A stretch of DNA of 35,967 nt from Candidatus Latescibacterota bacterium. Its GTDB lineage: Bacteria > Krumholzibacteriota > Krumholzibacteriia > G020349025. The stretch is taken from positions 48,117-84,083 of the forward strand of contig CP070763.1 in assembly GCA_020349025.1 (NCBI GenBank), read 5' to 3'. The notes below the pieces were generated by a model. That model was given only the letters and a program-made list of their open reading frames with translations. It was not told the DNA's origin and ran no database searches. The translations under genes were made by a program, and so were the position numbers. Shown piece by piece: positions 1 to 7,682 of this stretch. Within the stretch, counting starts at the first letter, position 1. Each line of letters starts with the position of its first letter.

Positions 1-260
1 CCGTGTGCCTCGACTCAGTAGAAGCACTCGTTGGCGCGCGATACGACCAGAGCCAGAAGCTCGCGCTCCGAGCGCTGCAGCGTCGATCTGCCACGCACGG
101 TCGCCACGTAGAGACGCATCGACGCGCTCAGCGCCTCCGGGGCGAGGCTCTGGATCTGCAGGATCTGGTAGACCTTGCCGGCACGCGCGACGCCGCGGCG
201 GTACTCGGCGGCGAGCTTCCCCTGGGCTTGATCCGGAGGAATGGTGCGGATCCAGGCCAC
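1..260 (-). CDS. AhpD/carboxymuconolactone decarboxylase-like selenoprotein, C-x-x-U (partial, runs off the left edge)
   Basis: Peroxidase-related protein of the AhpD / carboxymuconolactone decarboxylase fold, a family of thiol-dependent peroxide-reducing enzymes. The opening A-W-I-R-T-I-P-P and the R-S-E-R-E-L-L-A-L-V-V-S-R-A-N-E-C-F-Y stretch are characteristic. An in-frame TGA lies at 17-15 (residue 82). Translation beyond it gives V-E-A-H-G, so the motif reads C79-F-Y-(TGA)-V-E-A-H86, which matches the family's C-x2-C-x3-H with the stop in place of the resolving cysteine. I read it as selenocysteine; a plain stop would remove half the catalytic site. The start is GTG at 260, with GGAGG four bases upstream; an ATG at 344 is in frame but its extra residues do not look like the family. 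The 3' half and any SECIS hairpin are outside the window. No selA, selB or selC is visible here. Confidence 0.75.
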
Positions 261-453
261 GCTGCCTCCATCGACGAGACCGCCGGGAGCCCCCCCCAAC
301 GCCTCGGCTTGCCCGAACCTCACACGAACACTACACTGACGCACCCAGCCCGGCTACGTTGCCGGGTTCGTTCTGCTCGGACCGGTCATTGCGCCCGGAA
401 GCAGTGTCCCGCTGGCATGGCCTCGTTCCGCAACGGCGGCAGCGTACCGCAGG
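261..453. other. Divergent intergenic region
   Basis: This is the space between the leftward AhpD-like gene and the rightward GreA-domain gene, so it should hold both promoters. I see a small perfect hairpin at 349-366 (6-bp stem, 6-base loop) but no convincing -35/-10 pair on either strand. Confidence 0.4.
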
Positions 454-2568
454 GTGATGGCCGATGCAACCGTCGACGCACGAGAACCAGCAGGCATGAA
501 ACTCGACTCGAAGATGCGCGCGCTCCTGGATGCGGAGCGCTTCGACGAGATCGAAGACGCGTGGATGTCGCATCTCGACTCGTCTGCAAGCGATCTCGGT
601 TTCTTCCTGCCGATCGTGCGCGCGCTGGTGCAGCGTGGTGACACCGATCGCGCCGAGCTTCTCGCGCAGCTCCTGATCGCGACGCACCGCGAGCGCAACG
701 ACGACCAGGGGGAGTGGAAAGCGGTGACCGGTCTGCTCCGCGTCTGGCCTGAAGGGGGCCTGGTGCGCGCAGCGCTCCTCGAAAACCTCGAGCGGCGCTA
801 CGCGCACCAGCCGAGCGCGGAACGCATCAGCAGCCACTTCGGCTTGGCGCAAGCCGACGACCCGCTCCGCACTCTCGAACAGGTGGAGACGTGGCTGCGA
901 CTCGACGTGGGACAACCGGTCCACATGCCGACGCGCGGGGTCGGGCGCGTCGCCGAGATCAACCTGGCACTGGAAACGCTCCGCGTGCAGTTTCCCGGCG
1001 CCAAGCTGGAGTCGTTCCGGATCGGGGAGGCCACGCAGCTGCTGGAATCGCTGCCCCCGGATCACTTCCTGGTGCAGAAGCTCGAGAATGCATCGGAGCT
1101 GCAGGAGTTGGCGCAGAACGATGCCGGTGAGCTTCTGCGTCGGCTCTTCGCGAGCCTCGGAAGCCCACTGCCGGTGAGCGAGATCCGCACCCATCTCGAC
1201 GGCATCGTCAGCGGCAAAGGGTGGGCCGGGTGGTGGAAGAGTGCGCGCGAGGACGCCCGTCTCACGGTGGGCGCCGGGAGCCGGCCGCAGTGCACCTGGA
1301 GTGACAGCGCGTCCGAGGCGGAGAGCCAGCTTCTGGACGCGTTCGAGGCCGCGGAGCCGCGCGAGAAGCTCGAGCTTGCGCGCAAGCATGCGGCGCGTTC
1401 GCGCGCGCTCGGCGAGGCGCTCGGGGGCGGGCTGCAGGCGCTGTTCAAGAGAGTCCGCGGCACGGATCCCTCCCTGGCGCTCGAGATCCTCCTCGCGCTC
1501 GAGAACCTGCCGCACGGGGCCGAGGATCCTCGCGATGCGGCGGCGTTCCTGCAGCGCGACGACGTCGTGCCGCTCATCGCCGCTCTCGGGGATCGACGTG
1601 CGCGTGAGCGGGCCGCCGAGCTCGTGCGCGCACAGCGCGAGGATTGGGCCGACGTGCTGCTGCGTCTCCTCGAGCGCGAGGGGGATTCGCGCACCCTGAC
1701 CGCGCTCTACGAGCGCCTGCACGCCTCTGCGGCGCGCCCTGCCCTCGACCGCACCGTCCAGGAGACGCTGTCACAGCCGGCGCGCGCCCCACGCTTCTAT
1801 CTGTGGCTGTGTCGCGAAGCGGCCAAGCGCCCAGAGCTGCAAGAGCGCGCCGACGGCCGCTTTCTCCGCCGCCTCATCGACGCCTGCAGCAATCCGGCGC
1901 TCCGCGCCCAGCGCGCGGCGTTGCGCGAGCTCTTCGATTCCGGTGGCCTGGCGCATCGCGTCGTGGCACGGCTCGACGGGCCTCAGGCGGAGCAGCTTCT
2001 TCTCCTCCTCCAGCGCGCGGGGGATCTCGAGGAGCATCGGCGCCACGATCTGAGCGAGGCGGTGTGGGCGCGGTTCCCCGACCTGCGCCCCAGCCAGGAG
2101 GAGCCGCTCTACGTCACAAGGGAGTCGCTCGAACGCAAGCGCCGCGAGTTCGAGCAGCTCGTGCGCGTGGAGATCCCGCGCAACACCGAGGAGATTCGCA
2201 CGGCGGCGGCGCACGGCGACTTGCGTGAGAACTTCGAGTACAAAGCGGCGCGCGAGCGACAGGAGATGCTGTCGTCACGCGCCAAGACGCTGCACGAGGA
2301 GCTGCGACGCGCCCGCATTCTCGAGCCCGATTCGATCGACGCGAGCGAGATTCGCGTCGGCACCCGGGTCCGCCTCGAGCCGGTCAGCGACGCGGCCTCG
2401 ACGCTTCAACTGACCATTCTGGGGCCGTGGGATTCCGACCCGGGCCGCGGCATCGTCTCCTACCTCGCACCCGCCGTGGAAGCACTCCTGGGGCGTCGCG
2501 TCGGCGATGCGGTGCGCTTCGGCGAGGTCGAATTCCTGGTCGGCGCCATCGACGTGTGGACCGCATGA
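454..2568 (+). CDS. Large protein with C-terminal GreA/GreB transcript-cleavage factor domain
   Basis: The last ~155 of 704 residues form a complete Gre factor. A coiled coil (about residues 551-620) carries the tip sequence G-D-L-R-E-N-F-E-Y, which keeps the acidic Asp and Glu that GreA uses to activate RNA polymerase transcript cleavage. It is followed by an FKBP-like C-terminal domain (about 625-704). The first ~550 residues are helical, rich in Glu, Arg, Leu and Ala, and look like TPR/HEAT-type repeats; I recognise no catalytic motif there. Ordinary GreA is about 158 residues, so this is a fusion and probably a Gre paralogue that also binds something through its N-terminus. The start is GTG at 454, immediately followed by an in-frame ATG at 457; ATG 496 is also possible. 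Rescue of backtracked RNA polymerase is inferred from the domain. Confidence 0.82.
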   Translation: MMADATVDAREPAGMKLDSKMRALLDAERFDEIEDAWMSHLDSSASDLGFFLPIVRALVQRGDTDRAELLAQLLIATHRERNDDQGEWKAVTGLLRVWPEGGLVRAALLENLERRYAHQPSAERISSHFGLAQADDPLRTLEQVETWLRLDVGQPVHMPTRGVGRVAEINLALETLRVQFPGAKLESFRIGEATQLLESLPPDHFLVQKLENASELQELAQNDAGELLRRLFASLGSPLPVSEIRTHLDGIVSGKGWAGWWKSAREDARLTVGAGSRPQCTWSDSASEAESQLLDAFEAAEPREKLELARKHAARSRALGEALGGGLQALFKRVRGTDPSLALEILLALENLPHGAEDPRDAAAFLQRDDVVPLIAALGDRRARERAAELVRAQREDWADVLLRLLEREGDSRTLTALYERLHASAARPALDRTVQETLSQPARAPRFYLWLCREAAKRPELQERADGRFLRRLIDACSNPALRAQRAALRELFDSGGLAHRVVARLDGPQAEQLLLLLQRAGDLEEHRRHDLSEAVWARFPDLRPSQEEPLYVTRESLERKRREFEQLVRVEIPRNTEEIRTAAAHGDLRENFEYKAARERQEMLSSRAKTLHEELRRARILEPDSIDASEIRVGTRVRLEPVSDAASTLQLTILGPWDSDPGRGIVSYLAPAVEALLGRRVGDAVRFGEVEFLVGAIDVWTA

Positions 2569-2578
2569 ACCTGCTGCG

Positions 2579-2607
2579 TGGCGACCCCGCTCTCGGAACG
2601 TTACAAT
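2579..2607 (+). promoter_or_regulatory. Possible sigma-70 promoter for the ferritin-like gene
   Basis: TGGCGA (2579-2584), a 17-base spacer and TACAAT (2602-2607) lie between the Gre-domain gene and the ferritin-like gene. The -10 is good and the -35 poor. The predicted RNA start is near 2614, about 30 bases before the GTG. Confidence 0.35.
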
Positions 2608-2643
2608 CGAACGAGCTGACGCCGGACGGACGCTCGGAGGAAA

Positions 2644-3471
2644 GTGCTTCTCACACGCGATGAAATCCGCTTCGACTTCGGTGGCGCCGAGTTCGACGTC
2701 GAGCGCGACCGCCAGGCGCTCACCTGGGTCTTCAGCCAGTTCCTCTACGGAGAGGTCACCGGAATCCAGGTCGGCCACTGGATCTACAACGCCCCGGACT
2801 TTGACAGCGCCCAGTTCCTGGTGCGCCAGTGCGCCCAGGAGCTTTCGCACGTGCGGCTGCTCCGGCGCATCTTCGATCGCCTCGAAACGCAGCCGCAGCC
2901 GGCGCATCGACTCGTCAAGTTCCTCTCCACCGGCTTGATGGGCGCAAGCTGGGAGGAACACGTGTGTCTCGAAATGGCGCTCGGCGAAGGCTACGTTCTC
3001 ACCGTCTTCTATGCGCTCATCGACACCGTCCCCGATCCGCTGATCCGGCGGTTGCTGGAGACTGCAGCGCGGCAGGAGGAGACCCACGTCGCCTTCGGCG
3101 AGGAGCAGACGATGCGTGCGGGGCGCGATCCGCGCCGTCGACGCCATCTGCTCGGGATGTCGCTCGTGAGCCTGTTCGCCATGCGCAGGCTCGCCGGGGC
3201 GATGGCGCGGCGCATGCAACCGCAGCACCCCGTGTGGCGCCAGCTGCCGGCCTTCGCCCGCCACACGGCGGAGCTCTCGGAGCTTCGGCTGCAGCGCATG
3301 GGCCTCCTCGAGGAACCGCTCCAGGCCATGTCGCCGGTTGCGCGCACGCGTCTGATGACCGCGGGGCTTCTGGCGCGCGCCATGGCGCCGCTGCGCTTCA
3401 AGCGCCGACGTTTGACCGGGACCTACCTGCAGGACCGCGCCATCGCCAACCCCGCCCTTCCACCTGCCTGA
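2644..3471 (+). CDS. Ferritin-like superfamily di-iron protein
   Basis: A 275-residue, mostly helical protein with the spaced carboxylate/histidine pattern of a four-helix di-iron bundle. E37 lies in helix 1, E66-L-S-H69 in helix 2, E104/E105 in helix 3, and E145-E-T-H148 in helix 4. This is the E...ExxH...E...ExxH arrangement of ferritin-like oxidases and hydroxylases. The C-terminal ~100 residues are arginine-rich and basic. I cannot say whether it stores iron, oxidises a substrate or hydroxylates tRNA as MiaE does. The start is GTG at 2644 with GGAGG at 2636-2640; the nearby ATG at 2660 is out of frame. It lies 75 bases after the Gre-domain gene with a possible promoter of its own. Confidence 0.7.
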   Translation: MLLTRDEIRFDFGGAEFDVERDRQALTWVFSQFLYGEVTGIQVGHWIYNAPDFDSAQFLVRQCAQELSHVRLLRRIFDRLETQPQPAHRLVKFLSTGLMGASWEEHVCLEMALGEGYVLTVFYALIDTVPDPLIRRLLETAARQEETHVAFGEEQTMRAGRDPRRRRHLLGMSLVSLFAMRRLAGAMARRMQPQHPVWRQLPAFARHTAELSELRLQRMGLLEEPLQAMSPVARTRLMTAGLLARAMAPLRFKRRRLTGTYLQDRAIANPALPPA

Positions 3472-3474
3472 CGT

Positions 3475-3503
3475 TTGTCTTCGGAGCGCCCGTGTACTAG
3501 ATT
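3475..3503 (+). promoter_or_regulatory. Possible promoter for the beta-helix protein gene
   Basis: TTGTCT (3475-3480), a 17-base spacer and TAGATT (3498-3503) match the sigma-70 consensus at four of six positions each. RNA would start near 3510, leaving a leader of about 19 bases with GGGGAGA before the ATG at 3529. This is pattern evidence only. Confidence 0.3.
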
Positions 3504-3528
3504 CAGGAACGCCCCGCGGGGAGACTCG

Positions 3529-5106
3529 ATGCACCGCTTTCGGTTGCCGACCCTTCTTCTCACCCTTCCTCTCTGCTTCATGGCGGCTCGCGCCCGCGGC
3601 GAGACGTTGCACGTGGACCCGAGCGGGCCTCTGGACACGATCCAAGCCGCGATCGACTCGGCGCAGAGCGGCGACACGCTCCTTCTGGCACCGGCGATCT
3701 TCAGCGAGAATCCGCTCGTCCGCGACAAGGACCTGACGATTCGCTCCGCCGCCGGAAGCCGCGCAGTTCTGGACGCAGCCCCGCTCGCCGGGGGTGGAAA
3801 TGCCGGAAATGGCCTGCGTGTCGTGCGTTCCTTCGTTCGCCTCGAGTCGATTGTCATCCGAAATGCCACGCCGGCACCCACCGGGGCCGCCATTCTGCTC
3901 TTCACCGGCCAGGTGCAGATGCGCCATTGCCGGCTCGAGAACAACTGGCTCGGTGCCTTTGCTGCCGACATCGCGGTTCCCGGCCAGTTCGACATCGAGG
4001 AGTGCGAGATCGTCGGCAGCGATCTCGGGCTGCAGGGACGCCGCTTCACACGCGTCGTGCGCACGCGCTTCGAGGGCAACCGTCGCGCCCTCGGCGCGCT
4101 CGGCGAGGTGGAGCTGATCGACGTGGAGGTGGTGGGAAACGGCGTCGGCAACGAGGGCTTCGGCGTGGTGCTGGGCGAGTCGTGGGGACGCCTCGAGGGT
4201 CTGCGGATCCACGACAACCGCGGCTGGATCCCCGGTCTGTGGATGGAGCGCGGTCCCTTCGAGGTGTCCGACTGCATCGTCGAGAACAACACCTCGCTTG
4301 CGAGCCCGTTCCGGCTCGGCGGGCCAGCCGGCATCGCCTTCGTGCGCGTTTCCGACGCCACGCTGCGTGGCTGCGTATCGCGCAGCAATCGGGCGAGCGG
4401 CGCGGTCGACGGCGTCGGCGGCCTCTACATTGACCGCAGCCGTGTGCGCGTCGACGGCTGTCGGATCGAGAACAACCAGTCGGAGGTGGATGGCGGCGGC
4501 ATCCGCGTCCATCGCGGCTCCAACGTCGAGCTCGTCGGCTGCAGCGTCGTCGGCAACCGGAGCGACGGCGACGGCGGTGGGCTTTACGTGCACAACGCCA
4601 GCGTGCGACTCGACAGCGTCGTCGTCGCCGGGAACGAGTCCTCGAAGGTGGGAGGGGGGATCGCGGCGCAGTTCGGCGCGACGCTGACGATCCAGCGTTC
4701 GACCATGGCGTCGAATGTGGCTCCGACGACGGGCGGGATCTTCCTGCTCGAAGCCGGAGCCCTGCTCGAGAGCTCGATCGTGGCGTTCAACGAAGGCGGC
4801 CCGACACTTCTGTGTGCCGGCACCCTGGCGCTCTCCTGCACCGACATCTACGGCAACACGGACGACGAGCTCTGCGGCTCGGATCTGGGCGGCAACGTCT
4901 CGGTCGACCCGCAGTTCTGCGATCTCGACCCCGACCGAGAGAGCTTCGACCTGCGCCTGCGGCGCGGCTCCCCCGTTGCGACGCTCGACGGGTGTGGCGG
5001 CCTCGGAGCCCTGTCTGTGGCTTGCGAGCCCGTCTCCGCCCAGCCGATCACGTGGAGCCGCCTCAAGCGCCTCTATCGCCCCCCGACGAGCGTCCGGCGC
5101 GACTGA
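3529..5106 (+). CDS. Secreted right-handed parallel beta-helix repeat protein
   Basis: A 525-residue exported protein. Residues 1-23 form a signal peptide: basic M-H-R-F-R, a leucine-rich core, and an A-R-A-R-G-E-type end. The body is a series of ~22-residue coils with recurring asparagine ladders and G-G-G-I/L turns (for example I-E-N-N-Q-S-E-V-D-G-G-G-I and V-V-G-N-R-S-D-G-D-G-G-G-L), the signature of parallel beta-helix proteins of the pectate-lyase/NosD type. I see no clear catalytic residues, so it may bind polysaccharide or act on the cell surface. The tail, W-S-R-L-K-R-L-Y-R plus basic residues, resembles a short C-terminal motif I associate with secreted proteins of some uncultured phyla; that link is inference. 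I chose ATG 3529 because GGGGAGA and the signal peptide fit it. It converges on cutA with 15 bases between stops. Confidence 0.75.
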   Translation: MHRFRLPTLLLTLPLCFMAARARGETLHVDPSGPLDTIQAAIDSAQSGDTLLLAPAIFSENPLVRDKDLTIRSAAGSRAVLDAAPLAGGGNAGNGLRVVRSFVRLESIVIRNATPAPTGAAILLFTGQVQMRHCRLENNWLGAFAADIAVPGQFDIEECEIVGSDLGLQGRRFTRVVRTRFEGNRRALGALGEVELIDVEVVGNGVGNEGFGVVLGESWGRLEGLRIHDNRGWIPGLWMERGPFEVSDCIVENNTSLASPFRLGGPAGIAFVRVSDATLRGCVSRSNRASGAVDGVGGLYIDRSRVRVDGCRIENNQSEVDGGGIRVHRGSNVELVGCSVVGNRSDGDGGGLYVHNASVRLDSVVVAGNESSKVGGGIAAQFGATLTIQRSTMASNVAPTTGGIFLLEAGALLESSIVAFNEGGPTLLCAGTLALSCTDIYGNTDDELCGSDLGGNVSVDPQFCDLDPDRESFDLRLRRGSPVATLDGCGGLGALSVACEPVSAQPITWSRLKRLYRPPTSVRRD

Positions 5107-5121
5107 GGCGCTCGTGCCTCT

Positions 5122-5451
5122 TCAGCCGCACTCCTTCTGCAACCACTCAAGGTAACGGGCGTGCCCGCGCTCGACCGGCAGCGCCAGGATCTCCGGCACG
5201 TCGTACGGGTGCAGGCGCCGGATTGTGGCCTCGAGCTTCGCCAGCCGCGCCGTCCGCGTCTTGATCAGGAGCAGCCACTCGCGCGCGCTCTCCACCTTCC
5301 CCTGCCAGCGGTAGTGGCTGCGGATCGGCCCCAGCGTCTGAGCGCAGGCGCACAAGCGCGCTTCGAGAAGCGCGCGGGCGATCTGCGTCGCCACCCGCGT
5401 CGACGGCACGGAGACGAACACCTGCACCACACGACCGCGCGTGGCCCTCAC
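5122..5451 (-). CDS. cutA: CutA divalent-cation tolerance protein
   Basis: A 109-residue CutA-family protein of usual length, a ferredoxin-like fold that forms PII-like trimers. Recognisable elements are the first strand V-V-Q-V-F-V-S-V-P-S, A-R-A-L-L-E-A-R-L-C-A-C-A-Q-T, the central Y-R-W-Q-G-K-V-E and the C-terminal H-P-Y-D-V-P-E-I-L-A-L-P. The role in metal (copper) tolerance comes from E. coli genetics and the molecular function is unsettled. Its start overlaps the end of hflC by four bases, so it is probably the last gene of an hflK-hflC-cutA operon. Confidence 0.93.
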   Translation of the reverse strand: MRATRGRVVQVFVSVPSTRVATQIARALLEARLCACAQTLGPIRSHYRWQGKVESAREWLLLIKTRTARLAKLEATIRRLHPYDVPEILALPVERGHARYLEWLQKECG

Positions 5452-6398
5452 GGCGACAATCCCACGTCGGCGTCCTTGAGGTAGCGATAGAAGTCGCCGT
5501 CGGTCGAAAGCACGAGCCAGGTCTTCTCGTCGATCGACGCCTCGTAGCTCTCCAACGTCTCCAAGAAGGAGTAGAACTGCGGCGCGCGGCCGTACGCATC
5601 GGCGTAGATGCGGGTGGCTTCCGAATCGGCGCGGCCACGGATCTCCTGCGCCCGACGATACGCCTCGGAGGTGATGCGCTTGAGCTCACGTTCCTTCTGG
5701 CCGCGGATCTCGGCCGCACGCCCCTGTCCTTCCGAACGCGATTTCTCGGCGATGCGCTTGCGCTCCGAGATCATGCGGTCGTACACCTTCTCGAGCACGT
5801 CCTGCACGTAGTTGATGCGCTTGATCCGCACGTCCGCCAGCGCGATGCCGTAGTTCTCCGCCACGGAGGAAGCCTGTCTCAAGATGTCGCGCGTGATTCG
5901 GTGCCGACCCTGAGAGATCTCGCTCACCCACGACTCCGTCTCCACGTCGGTGATCTCGGGCAGATCTTCGAGCGTGCGGTTCTGCGAACGCACGGCCTCG
6001 ATCAGATCCCAGTTGGCAATCGCCTTGCGCGTTGCGCCATCGAGGATGTCGTCGAGGCGCGTCTGCGCCCCGCGCTCGTCGCGCACGCTCTGGAAGTAGA
6101 GGAGTGGGTCGCTGATGCGCCAGCGCGCGTAGGCGTCGACCCAGATGAACTTCTTGTCCTTCGTCGGCACCTGATTGGCGTCGCCGTCCCACTCCAGCCA
6201 GCGTCGTTCGAAGTGGTTCGCCTTCTGGATGAAGGGGATCTTGACGTGCAGCCCGGGCGAGGCGACGGGATCGCCGATCGGCTTGCCAAACTGGGTGATG
6301 ACGACCTGCTCTGTCTCGTTCACCGTGTAGAAGGCACCGCCCAGGACCGCCAGAATCAGGACGACGACGATGCCGACGCCGATCAATCGTGTCCTCAT
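5448..6398 (-). CDS. hflC: HflC, SPFH/band-7 modulator of FtsH protease
   Basis: A 316-residue SPFH (stomatin/prohibitin/flotillin/HflKC) protein. One N-terminal membrane segment (about residues 4-24) is followed by the band-7 domain beginning V-N-E-T-E-Q-V-V-I-T-Q-F-G-K-P. Next comes a long charged coiled coil in the second half (S-E-R-K-R-I-A-E-K-S-R-S-E-G-Q-G-R-A-A-E). In known systems HflC and HflK form a large cage around FtsH and restrain its membrane-protein degradation; most of the protein faces the periplasm. It overlaps hflK by four bases and cutA by four bases, a tightly coupled arrangement. The order HflK then HflC is the usual one. Confidence 0.95.
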   Translation of the reverse strand: MRTRLIGVGIVVVLILAVLGGAFYTVNETEQVVITQFGKPIGDPVASPGLHVKIPFIQKANHFERRWLEWDGDANQVPTKDKKFIWVDAYARWRISDPLLYFQSVRDERGAQTRLDDILDGATRKAIANWDLIEAVRSQNRTLEDLPEITDVETESWVSEISQGRHRITRDILRQASSVAENYGIALADVRIKRINYVQDVLEKVYDRMISERKRIAEKSRSEGQGRAAEIRGQKERELKRITSEAYRRAQEIRGRADSEATRIYADAYGRAPQFYSFLETLESYEASIDEKTWLVLSTDGDFYRYLKDADVGLSP

Positions 6399-7363
6399 GG
6401 CTTCTCACCCCCCGTCTGCAGGTTGAGGAGCGGCAGCACGCCCGTCTGCGACTCGTCGACGACGAGCTTGCGACCCACGCGCGGCAACACCTTGGACATC
6501 GTCTCCAGGTACAAACGCCTGCGCGTCACCTCGGGAGCCTTGCGATACTCGTCGTAGAGCGCCACGAAACGCGCGGCGTCGCCGTTGGCGTTGTTGACAC
6601 GCTGGATCGCGTACCCCTCCGCCGCTTCGATGGTGCGCTTCGCCTCACCCTCGGCACGCGGGATCTCCTGGTTGTACTCCGACCAGGCTTCGTTGATGAG
6701 GGTCTCCTTCTCCTGAATCGCCTGGTTGACCTCGTTGAACGAGGGTTTGACCGGATCGGGCGGGTTGACGTCTTGCATCACGGCCACCTGCACGTCGATC
6801 CCCATCTCGTACTGATCGCACAGATCCTGGAGCGCGAGCTTCGCCTGATCCTCGATCTCCTGGCGACGCACGGTGAGAACCTCGTTGACACTGTGATCGC
6901 CGACGACCTCGCGCATGACGGCCTCGGAGAGGTCCCGGAAGGTGTCGCGCACCGAACGCACCTTGAAGAGATACTGCACCGGGTCCTTCACCTTGTACTG
7001 CACGATCCATTCGACGACGACCGTGTTGAGGTCGCCGGTGAGCATCAACGACTCCTCGAGGAAGGAGCCGCGCGCGTACTGCGTGCGGACGCCCGCGCGT
7101 ACCGTGCGGAACCCGAACTCGTCCTTCAGCTGGCGCTGGATCGGAACCTTGTAGACGCGCTCGACGATCGGAACACGGAGGTTGAGGCCGGGGCTCGCCG
7201 TGCGCACGTACTTGCCGAAGCGCAGAACGACCCCCACCTCTTCCGGCTCGATCTGGAAGAACGTCAAGAAGAGCAGTACGACTCCGATCAAGACCGCCAC
7301 GATCCGCAACACGTTGCGCATCGGAATGCGGTCCATTGGAAGATCGGATCGAGGCTTGGCCAT
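6395..7363 (-). CDS. hflK: HflK, SPFH/band-7 partner of HflC
   Basis: A 322-residue SPFH protein with a short cytoplasmic N-terminus, one membrane segment (about residues 16-37, V-L-R-I-V-A-V-L-I-G-V-V-L-L-F-L) and the band-7 domain starting I-E-P-E-E-V-G-V-V-L-R-F-G-K-Y. A coiled coil with E-A-E-R-type repeats follows. It is shorter than E. coli HflK (about 419 residues) and lacks that protein's long glycine/proline-rich N-terminus. The start is fixed by AGGAGG six bases before the ATG at 7363; longer reading frames upstream have no support. A TAGCCA/TATACT promoter lies about 80 bases upstream. Confidence 0.95.
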   Translation of the reverse strand: MAKPRSDLPMDRIPMRNVLRIVAVLIGVVLLFLTFFQIEPEEVGVVLRFGKYVRTASPGLNLRVPIVERVYKVPIQRQLKDEFGFRTVRAGVRTQYARGSFLEESLMLTGDLNTVVVEWIVQYKVKDPVQYLFKVRSVRDTFRDLSEAVMREVVGDHSVNEVLTVRRQEIEDQAKLALQDLCDQYEMGIDVQVAVMQDVNPPDPVKPSFNEVNQAIQEKETLINEAWSEYNQEIPRAEGEAKRTIEAAEGYAIQRVNNANGDAARFVALYDEYRKAPEVTRRRLYLETMSKVLPRVGRKLVVDESQTGVLPLLNLQTGGEKP

Positions 7364-7440
7364 GTTGTGCCTCCTGTCGTGATTCCGGCTCGCGCGACGC
7401 AGGCCGGATCCAACTGAACTGCCTCGGTTTACGGCGCGGC

Positions 7441-7469
7441 AGTATAGGGGAGCCTGGCGAGGTTGGCTA
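7441..7469 (-). promoter_or_regulatory. Promoter of hflK-hflC-cutA
   Basis: On the minus strand TAGCCA (7469-7464), a 17-base spacer and TATACT (7446-7441) form a good sigma-70 promoter. RNA would start near 7434, about 70 bases before hflK. It sits just after the tRNA-Arg terminator. Confidence 0.55.
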
Positions 7470-7471
7470 CG

Positions 7472-7519
7472 GTCGAAGAAGAAGGAGCCCCCCGAGCTGG
7501 AGACGCTTCGGGGGACTCC
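7472..7519 (-). terminator. Intrinsic terminator after tRNA-Arg
   Basis: A GC-rich stem at 7484-7519 (arms of about 11 bp with one mismatch, 12-base loop) is followed on the minus strand by TTCTTCTTC. It lies 9 bases after the tRNA 3' end, so it should end the tRNA transcript before the hflK promoter. Confidence 0.75.
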
Positions 7520-7527
7520 CGGCAAGA

Positions 7528-7604
7528 TGGTACGCCCGAGAGGATTCGAACCTCCGACACCCAGCTCCGGAGGCTGGTGCTCTATCCAGCTGAGCTACGG
7601 GCGC
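7528..7604 (-). tRNA. tRNA-Arg(CCG)
   Basis: A complete 77-base cloverleaf with encoded CCA. The acceptor stem GCGCCCG pairs with CGGGCGT (G1-U72 wobble) and the discriminator is A. The anticodon stem CCAGC/GCTGG encloses loop CTCCGGA, giving anticodon CCG, which reads CGG. The T arm has GGTTCGAATCC. Opposite-strand peptides predicted here are artefacts of the tRNA. Confidence 0.95.
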
Positions 7605-7633
7605 ACAAGCACGGTTTCAAGCTACACCCGAGC

Positions 7634-7673
7634 GCTCGCAGCGGACAAGGGCTTTGTCCCGCCTGCGCGAGCG
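7634..7673 (-). terminator. Hairpin just downstream of trpB
   Basis: A long imperfect stem begins about 10 bases after the trpB stop. The outer arms are CGCTCGC and GCGAGCG, and the inner arms GGACAA and TTGTCC, around a GGGC-type loop. No T-run follows, so it may be a Rho-assisted or processing hairpin between the trp operon and tRNA-Arg. Confidence 0.5.
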
Positions 7674-7682
7674 TCGAGCGAA

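Noticed and set aside
331..1722. 463-residue minus-strand open frame opposite the Gre-domain gene
   Set aside because: No recognisable domain and no ribosome site; the opposite strand carries the clear Gre-domain protein.
2275..4593. Long open frame (772 residues) on the minus strand opposite the Gre, ferritin-like and beta-helix genes
   Set aside because: It runs across three well-supported rightward genes and has low-complexity Ala/Arg/His-rich sequence with no family motif, typical of the complement of GC-rich coding DNA.
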